A stretch of 6,149 bases of DNA from Pseudomonadota bacterium. GTDB taxonomy: Bacteria; Pseudomonadota; Gammaproteobacteria; Acidiferrobacterales; UBA6901. The DNA lies in the NCBI GenBank assembly GCA_021783175.1, contig JAJXUF010000176.1, positions 1-6,149 of the forward strand, given 5' to 3'. The notes below the pieces were generated by a model that saw only the letters and a list, made by a program, of their open reading frames with translations, had not been told where the DNA came from and ran no database searches. How positions within the stretch are numbered: position 1 is the stretch's first letter; each line of letters opens with the position of its first letter. Of this stretch, positions 1-4,423 are shown piece by piece. Made by a program: the position numbers and the translations under genes.

Positions 1-500
1 TCGGCGAGATCGACGGCAGCGACACGCCGAGCATTCGCGCGATCAGCGAAGCCTTCAAGGGTGCCGGATTCAAATCACCGATCTCGAACGATATCCGTTC
101 CGAGATATGGCTGAAGCTATGGGGCAACCTGAGCTTCAACCCGATCAGTGCGCTGACGCATGCCACTCTGGAAGACATCTGTGTGTTCCCCGCCACACGT
201 GAACTGGCCGCCAACATGATGCGGGAAGCGCAGGCCATCGGCGAGAAACTGGGTGTCCAGTTCAAGGTGAGCCTGGAAAAACGTATCAATGGCGCGCAGG
301 CGGTGGGCCAGCACAAGACCTCCATGCTGCAGGATGTGGAGCTCGGCCGACCGCTCGAACTCGACGCCCTGGTCGGCTCGGTCATGGAGCTGGGCCGGAT
401 CACCGGGACCCCGACCCCGAACATTGATGCCGTCTACGCGCTTGTGTCGTTGCTGGCGAACAAATTGCAGCAGCACAAAGGCGCCTTGCGCATCTCCTGA
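1..500 (+). CDS. panE: Ketopantoate reductase family protein (ApbA/PanE), C-terminal half, 5' truncated
   Basis: The reading frame is open from base 3 and stops with TGA at 498-500, giving 165 visible residues. Family members are about 300-330 aa, so the N-terminal NAD(P)H-binding Rossmann fold with its GxGxxG motif lies left of the window. What is visible is the all-helical C-terminal domain. The stretch WLKLWGNLSFNPISALT (visible residues 36-52) has the K-x3-N-x3-N spacing of the E. coli enzyme's catalytic Lys176, Asn180 and Asn184. TSMLQDVELGRPLELDAL follows with Ser107 and Glu119 exactly 12 apart, as for E. coli Ser244 and Glu256. The classical role is NADPH reduction of 2-dehydropantoate to D-pantoate for CoA synthesis in the cytoplasm. 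However, paralogues near CoA ligases can reduce other 2-oxo acids or oxalyl-CoA (PanE2 of Methylobacterium extorquens). It lies 33 nt ahead of the CoA ligase gene, so co-transcription is likely. Family membership is firm; the substrate is not. Confidence 0.93.
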   Translation, partial: GEIDGSDTPSIRAISEAFKGAGFKSPISNDIRSEIWLKLWGNLSFNPISALTHATLEDICVFPATRELAANMMREAQAIGEKLGVQFKVSLEKRINGAQAVGQHKTSMLQDVELGRPLELDALVGSVMELGRITGTPTPNIDAVYALVSLLANKLQQHKGALRIS

Positions 501-533
501 ACCCACGACCTTTTCAACCCGGACTTACCAGCC

Positions 534-2072
534 ATGAAAAAATTCACCACTCTCCCCGAAATGATCGCGATCCACGCAAAGGAAACTCCTTCCGCCATCG
601 CGATCACCGCGCCCTCGGCGAAGCCTCTGACCTATCAGGCTTTGAACATGCTCGTGGACGAGACCGTGAAGACGCTCAACCGGCTGGGTGTGGGCAGGGG
701 AGACCGGGTCGGGATCGTGATGCCCAATTGCCCGGAAATGGCGACGGCATTTGTTGCGGTCGCGAGCGGATGCACGGCGGCCCCCCTGAACATGGCTTAC
801 CGGGCGGACGAGTTCGAATTTTATCTCGGCGATTTGAACGCCAAGGCACTGGTCGTTGCGAACGGGAGCGAGACCCCGGCCCGTGCCGTCGCGGCAAAGC
901 TGGGCATCGCGATCCTGGAATTGACTCCGACGCCGGAAAACGGCGCGGGCAGTTTCACCATTTCGGGTGCGGGTGCACCGGGCGCATCTGCCGCGAATGC
1001 CGGGCTTGCAGGAACCGACGATATCGCATTGATCCTGCATACTTCCGGCACGACTTCCCGGCCGAAGATTGTCCCGCTCACCCACAAGAACGTATGCGCT
1101 TCCGCGCGCAACATCAGCGCCACGCTCGCTCTCCGGCAAGAGGACCGCGAGCTGCACGTGATGCCGCTGTTTCATATTCACGGGCTGATCGCGGGGGTGC
1201 TCGCGCCGATGGCTGTCGGCAGCCAGATATTTTGCACTCCCGGATTCAACGCGCTGAAATTCTATTCATGGATGAAAGAATGCAGGCCGACCTGGTACAC
1301 CGCCGTGCCGACCATGCACCAGACCATCCTGTCCCGTGCCGCGGGCAATATGGATGTCATTGCAGCCAACCCGTTGCGGTTCATCCGTTCGTCCTCTTCG
1401 TCCATGCCGACCCAAGTCATCGCCGAGCTGGAAAAAACCTTCAATGCCCCGTTGATCGAATCGTATGGAATGACGGAAGCCGCCCACCAGATGGCAAGCA
1501 ACCCTTTGCCGCCGGCCAAGCGCATTCCCGGCTCGGTCGGCATCGCGGCCGGCCCCGAGATTGCCATCATGGATAACGACGGCAACTTGCTCAAACCCGG
1601 CGTGATCGGGGAGGTCGTGATACGCGGAGAGAATGTGACACTGGGTTACGAGAATAACCCCAAGGCCAATGCGGAAGCTTTCGTAAACGGCTGGTTCCGC
1701 ACAGGCGATCAGGGTTCCCTTACAAATGATGGGTATTTGACGTTAACCGGCCGCTTGAAGGAGATCATCAACCGGGGCGGGGAGAAGATTTCCCCGCTGG
1801 AAGTCGATGAAGTCCTGATGCATCACCCTGCTGTCATGCAGGTTGTCACATTTGCCATGCCGCATGAAAAATTGGGCGAAGACGTGGCCGCGGCGGTGGT
1901 GTTGCGAGAGGGTTTCAGTCTGGACGAACAGGAGCTGCGCGAATTTGCGGCGACCAAGCTGGCGGCTTTCAAAGTGCCCAGAAAGATCCTGTTCATGGCC
2001 GAGATTCCGAAGGGTGCCACGGGCAAATTGCAGCGTATCGGCCTTGCAGCCAAACTGGGGTTGAATGCATAG
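534..2072 (+). CDS. Adenylate-forming acyl-CoA synthetase, probable oxalate-CoA ligase (Pcs60/AAE3 type)
   Basis: This complete 512-aa ANL-superfamily enzyme would make an acyl-AMP from a carboxylic acid and ATP, then the CoA thioester. The motifs occur in order: phosphate loop HTSGTTSRPK (169-178), PLFHIHG (211-217), YGMTEAAHQM (311-320), GWFRTGD (386-392), hinge region GRLKEIINRGGEKISP (406-421) and the catalytic lysine in PKGATGKLQR (Lys498). Several stretches match what I recall of yeast Pcs60 and plant AAE3 oxalyl-CoA synthetases: SGTTSRPK rather than SGTTGxPK, the Ser-rich RFIRSSSSS (283-290), MTEAAHQMASNPLPP, and IRGENVTLGYENNPKAN. Oxalate is therefore the best substrate guess; another short carboxylic acid is the alternative. 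No signal peptide or membrane segment is seen, so it is cytosolic. The ATG at 534 gives the normal family N terminus (LPEMIAIHAKETPSAIAI), but no convincing Shine-Dalgarno sequence precedes it. Translation may depend on coupling to the reductase gene 33 nt upstream. Confidence 0.9.
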   Translation: MKKFTTLPEMIAIHAKETPSAIAITAPSAKPLTYQALNMLVDETVKTLNRLGVGRGDRVGIVMPNCPEMATAFVAVASGCTAAPLNMAYRADEFEFYLGDLNAKALVVANGSETPARAVAAKLGIAILELTPTPENGAGSFTISGAGAPGASAANAGLAGTDDIALILHTSGTTSRPKIVPLTHKNVCASARNISATLALRQEDRELHVMPLFHIHGLIAGVLAPMAVGSQIFCTPGFNALKFYSWMKECRPTWYTAVPTMHQTILSRAAGNMDVIAANPLRFIRSSSSSMPTQVIAELEKTFNAPLIESYGMTEAAHQMASNPLPPAKRIPGSVGIAAGPEIAIMDNDGNLLKPGVIGEVVIRGENVTLGYENNPKANAEAFVNGWFRTGDQGSLTNDGYLTLTGRLKEIINRGGEKISPLEVDEVLMHHPAVMQVVTFAMPHEKLGEDVAAAVVLREGFSLDEQELREFAATKLAAFKVPRKILFMAEIPKGATGKLQRIGLAAKLGLNA

Positions 2073-2103
2073 TTTCCATGTAATATCCAAGTTGTCTTTT
2101 TTG

Positions 2104-2125
2104 CCCCGTGTCAGCCCCCTGTCAG
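2104..2125. repeat. Two tandem 11-bp direct repeats upstream of the transporter operon
   Basis: CCCCGTGTCAG (2104-2114) is followed without a gap by CCCCCTGTCAG (2115-2125), differing at one base. The two TGTCAG cores are 11 bp apart, about one helical turn, so they face the same side of the DNA, as paired activator half-sites often do. They lie 32-53 bp after the ligase stop codon and about 145 bp before the binding-protein start. No regulator is identified. The repeat is directly visible; a regulatory role is inferred. Confidence 0.45.
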
Positions 2126-2130
2126 GTTCG

Positions 2131-2168
2131 TACGCGATAATTCCGCATAGTGGCGGATATTTCGCGTA
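2131..2168. promoter_or_regulatory. 38-bp imperfect inverted repeat (possible operator or leader stem-loop)
   Basis: The outer arms TACGCGA (2131-2137) and TCGCGTA (2162-2168) are fully complementary. They enclose inner arms TCCGC (2142-2146) and GCGGA (2153-2157) around a 6-nt loop, with a 4x4 internal loop between the stems. No T-run follows, so it does not look like an intrinsic terminator for the ligase gene. It sits in the only sizeable gap of the window, about 100 bp ahead of the binding-protein gene. It could be an operator dyad or an RNA structure in a long leader. The pairing is visible; the function is not known. Confidence 0.4.
2151..2166 (+). promoter_or_regulatory. Weak sigma54-like -24/-12 candidate promoter
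   Basis: TGGC at 2151-2154 and GC at 2164-2165 keep the invariant GG-N10-GC spacing of RpoN promoters. The rest of the consensus is poor: the bases after TGGC are GGA instead of ACG, and TCGCG stands where TTGCW is expected. It points toward the transporter operon, whose start codon is about 100 nt downstream. It overlaps the right arms of the inverted repeat, so the match may be incidental. No good sigma70 -35/-10 pair was found in the gap. Confidence 0.18.
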
Positions 2169-2257
2169 AGTAAATTTGAGGCAGTCATCGTTATAAGTTG
2201 GTTTAGTCGTGTGCAGGTGTTTTTGTTGCTGAACGTTTTTTTGATTGACCATTACCC

Positions 2258-2264
2258 GGGAGAG
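2258..2264 (+). promoter_or_regulatory. Ribosome binding site that fixes the binding-protein start at 2269
   Basis: GGGAGAG lies 4 nt before the ATG at 2269. An in-frame TTG at 2245 would add eight residues (MTITRERN) ahead of the signal peptide, but it would place this purine-rich element inside the gene and has no comparable site of its own. Starting at 2269 gives a normal signal peptide with lysines near the N terminus. Confidence 0.6.
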
Positions 2265-2268
2265 AAAT

Positions 2269-3453
2269 ATGAACATCAAATTGAAATCCATAGTCGCCGC
2301 AATCGCTTTTGCGGCGTCGTGTTCCGCATTTGCCGCCGATACGATCAAGATCGGCGTTTCCGGCCCGTATACTGGCGGTTCCAGCCCGATGGGCGTTTCC
2401 ATGCGTGACGGAGTAAGACTTGCGGCCTCCGAAATCAATGCCGCGGGCGGAATTCTGGGGCGCAAGATCGAACTGATCGAGCGCGACGACCAGGCCGACA
2501 ACGGACGTGGTGTACAGGTCGCACAGGAATTGATCAACAAGGAAGGCGTTGTCGCCGATCTGGGTTACATCAACACCGGGGTATCGCTGGCTTCGCAGCG
2601 TTTCTTCCAGGAAGCCAAGATTCCGGTGATCAACAACGTCGCGACCGGCTCCATCGTGACCAAGCAATTCCTGCCGCCGGAATTTGCCGACAACTACATA
2701 TTCCGCACCTCCGCCAACGACACAATCCAGTCTTCGATGATCGTCGAGGAAGCGATCGATGTGCGTCATTTCAAGAAAGTGGCGATCCTGGCAGATTCCA
2801 CCAACTACGGCCAACTGGGTCGCGCGGACTTGGAGAAAGCACTGGCCGCCAAGGGCATCACCCCGGTCGCAGTGGAAAAGTTCAACATCAAGGATGTGGA
2901 CATGACTGCGCAGTTGCTGAAGTCCAAGGAAGCAGGAGCCCAGGCGATCCTGACCTACGGCATTGGACCCGAGCTGGCGCAGATCGCCAATGGCATGGAG
3001 AAGTTGGGCTGGAAAGTGCCGATGATCGGAAGCTGGACACTGTCCATGGGGAACTTCATCGACAACGCCGGCAAGAATGGCGAAGGTGCCCTGATGCCGC
3101 AAACGTTCATTCAGGAGCCGAATACGCCTAAACGCAAGGCTTTCATTGCTGCATACCTGAAAGCCTACAATCCGGCCAATGGCCGTATCCCGTCGCCCGT
3201 TTCCGCGGCGCAGGGTTACGACTCCATGTACCTGATGGCCGCAGCCATCAAGCAGGCAGGCAGCACAGACGGCGTGAAGGTTCGCGAAGCACTGGAAAAC
3301 CTGAATACCAAGATCGACGGCGTAGTCACTACGTACGACCATCCCTATACGCATGACAATCATGAAGCGATTGCCAGGAGCATGGTGGTGATGGGCGAGG
3401 TTCATGACGGTCACGTGGTTTACTCCAGCGGCGCCGCGCAAATCAAGAAATAA
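2269..3453 (+). CDS. Periplasmic substrate-binding protein of a Liv/HAAT-type ABC importer
   Basis: This 394-aa secreted protein captures the ligand in the periplasm and delivers it to the permeases encoded downstream. Residues 1-22 form a signal peptide: Lys at positions 4 and 6, a hydrophobic stretch from about 8 to 16, then AFA before Ala23 as the likely signal peptidase I site. The mature protein opens with DTIKIGVSGPYTGGSSPMG, the usual first strand and ligand loop of type I Leu/Ile/Val-binding-like proteins (Peripla_BP_6). It continues with GVRLAASEINAAGGILGRKIEL (48-69), and YGQLGRADLEKALAAKGI (180-197) marks the second lobe. Length is normal for the family. Relatives bind branched-chain amino acids, amides, urea or aromatic and small carboxylic acids, and the ligand cannot be read from the sequence. 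It is probably co-regulated with the downstream permease genes, with a stem-loop in between. Confidence 0.93.
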   Translation: MNIKLKSIVAAIAFAASCSAFAADTIKIGVSGPYTGGSSPMGVSMRDGVRLAASEINAAGGILGRKIELIERDDQADNGRGVQVAQELINKEGVVADLGYINTGVSLASQRFFQEAKIPVINNVATGSIVTKQFLPPEFADNYIFRTSANDTIQSSMIVEEAIDVRHFKKVAILADSTNYGQLGRADLEKALAAKGITPVAVEKFNIKDVDMTAQLLKSKEAGAQAILTYGIGPELAQIANGMEKLGWKVPMIGSWTLSMGNFIDNAGKNGEGALMPQTFIQEPNTPKRKAFIAAYLKAYNPANGRIPSPVSAAQGYDSMYLMAAAIKQAGSTDGVKVREALENLNTKIDGVVTTYDHPYTHDNHEAIARSMVVMGEVHDGHVVYSSGAAQIKK

Positions 3454-3465
3454 ATTGGCTTTTGG

Positions 3466-3491
3466 CGATATAAACAGGCCGATATAACAGG
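3466..3491. repeat. Short tandem direct repeat, period 14
   Basis: CGATATAAACAGG (3466-3478) and CGATATAACAGG (3480-3491) are near-copies differing by one A. They start 13 bp after the binding-protein stop codon and lie just before the stem-loop. They may be a local duplication or a protein or RNA binding site; nothing decides between these. Confidence 0.4.
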
Positions 3492-3499
3492 TAATTCGC

Positions 3500-3526
3500 A
3501 ATTGGGCCGGGAACCCCGGCCCAATT
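3500..3526 (+). promoter_or_regulatory. Perfect 12-bp stem-loop between binding-protein and permease genes
   Basis: AATTGGGCCGGG (3500-3511) pairs completely with CCCGGCCCAATT (3515-3526) around a 3-nt loop. The stem is GC-rich at its top and AT at its base. No U-run follows, so it is not a classical intrinsic terminator. In binding-protein ABC operons such structures often protect the 3' end of the binding-protein message or cause partial termination, so the soluble protein is made in excess over the membrane parts. It ends 9 nt before the permease Shine-Dalgarno. The structure is certain from the sequence; its effect is inferred from family practice. Confidence 0.65.
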
Positions 3527-3535
3527 AGCAACAAG

Positions 3536-3541
3536 AAGGAG
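3536..3541 (+). promoter_or_regulatory. Ribosome binding site of the LivH-type permease
   Basis: AAGGAG lies 8 nt before the ATG at 3550, a strong match and good spacing. It is flanked by complementary arms AAGAA (3533-3537) and TTCTT (3542-3546), which would place GGAG in the loop of a weak AT-rich hairpin. Confidence 0.7.
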
Positions 3542-3549
3542 TTCTTATC

Positions 3550-4422
3550 ATGCAAATCCTCGCTCAACTTATAGTCAGCGGCATAGCACTCGGCATGATT
3601 TACGCTCTGATTGCATTTGGCTATCAACTTACATTTTCAACATCGGCTACGTTGAACTTCGGACAGGGCGAAGCGTTGATGCTTGGCGCACTTGTCGGGC
3701 TCACGCTGGTCGGGCATATGAGCTACTGGCTGATGATCCCCTTGGTGCTGGTGTTTGGTGCATTGCAAGGCATATTTGTGGAACGCGTAGGCGTGCAGCC
3801 CGCGATCAAGACTAAATCCGAATTTGGCTGGATCATGACCACGATCTCGCTGGCGATCATTTTCAAGAACGTCGCCGAAAACGTCTGGGGTCATGACGAT
3901 ATTACCTTCCCGTCACCGCTTCCGACCGAACCCATGCAGTTCATGGGTATACGCGTATTGCCGATGGAGATATTGGTGGTGGTGGGCGCGCTGGCGATCA
4001 TGCTGGCCGTGGAGCTGTTCAACCGCAAATCCATCTACGGCAAGGCTGTGGTGGCAACTTCCAATGACCGTGATGCGGCAGGTCTGATGGGCATCAATAC
4101 CGGCATGGTGATCACTTTCTCTTACGCACTGAGTTCCATGACCGCGGCTTTTGCGGGTGTGCTGGTCGCGCCGCTTACGCTGACCGGTGCGACGATGGGC
4201 GTGGTGCTGGGCCTGAAGGCCTTTTCCGTCGCCATCATCGGCGGACTGAACAGCGGCATGGGCGTCATCGTCGGCGGACTGATGCTGGGTATCGCCGAAA
4301 CCACCACCGGTTACTACATCTCGACCGGGTACAAGGATGTACCGGGCCTGCTTCTGCTATTGCTGGTGTTGTCGATCAAGCCGGCCGGTATGTTCGGCAA
4401 ATCCATTATCAAAAAGGTTTAG
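3550..4422 (+). CDS. ABC importer permease, LivH type (HAAT family)
   Basis: This 290-aa inner-membrane protein, length typical for LivH, forms one half of the transport channel. Hydrophobic segments lie near residues 7-25, 42-56, 59-76, 95-107, 138-155, 184-208, 215-250 and 264-277. The family signature LNFGQGEALMLGA (35-47) is present. The cytoplasmic loop that docks on the ATPase is SIYGKAVVATSNDRDAAGLMGIN (161-183), followed by the usual AFAGVLVAPL (200-209) and GLKAFSVAIIGGLNSGMG (221-238). It starts after a strong ribosome binding site and stops one base before the next start codon, so translation of the two permease genes is probably coupled. LivH-like membership is clear from the motifs. 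Orthology to an actual branched-chain amino acid system is not shown. Confidence 0.94.
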   Translation: MQILAQLIVSGIALGMIYALIAFGYQLTFSTSATLNFGQGEALMLGALVGLTLVGHMSYWLMIPLVLVFGALQGIFVERVGVQPAIKTKSEFGWIMTTISLAIIFKNVAENVWGHDDITFPSPLPTEPMQFMGIRVLPMEILVVVGALAIMLAVELFNRKSIYGKAVVATSNDRDAAGLMGINTGMVITFSYALSSMTAAFAGVLVAPLTLTGATMGVVLGLKAFSVAIIGGLNSGMGVIVGGLMLGIAETTTGYYISTGYKDVPGLLLLLLVLSIKPAGMFGKSIIKKV

Positions 4423-4423
4423 C

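Noticed and set aside
728..1576. 282-codon open frame on the + strand inside the CoA ligase
   Set aside because: It is an out-of-frame shadow of the ligase, rich in Arg, Gly and His with no coherent domain.
2073..2103. Intrinsic terminator after the CoA ligase
   Set aside because: A T-run is present around 2097-2102 but I find no stable GC-rich stem directly before it.
2171..2210. Sigma70 promoter using TTGAGG and TTATAA
   Set aside because: The two boxes are only about 10 bp apart and no alternative pair with 16-18 bp spacing resembles the consensus.
2245..2268. Upstream TTG start for the binding protein
   Set aside because: It would add eight residues before the signal peptide and swallow the GGGAGAG site that is well placed for the ATG at 2269.
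2073..2268. Known riboswitch in the leader
   Set aside because: No recognisable conserved riboswitch core was seen; the visible structure is a simple two-part hairpin.
2311..2328. Possible lipoprotein signal (AASC around Cys18 of the binding protein)
   Set aside because: The -3 position is Ala rather than Leu/Val/Ile, and a good AxA signal peptidase I site follows at residues 20-22, so a soluble periplasmic protein is more likely.
1743..2540. 265-codon minus-strand open frame spanning the intergenic gap
   Set aside because: It overlaps the ends of two well-supported genes, shows no family resemblance, and includes the repeat-rich regulatory gap.
2203..3627. 474-codon open frame on the minus strand
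   Set aside because: It lies opposite the binding-protein gene, which has a signal peptide, a ribosome binding site and clear family motifs. The antisense translation shows no recognisable domain and is a by-product of GC-biased codons.
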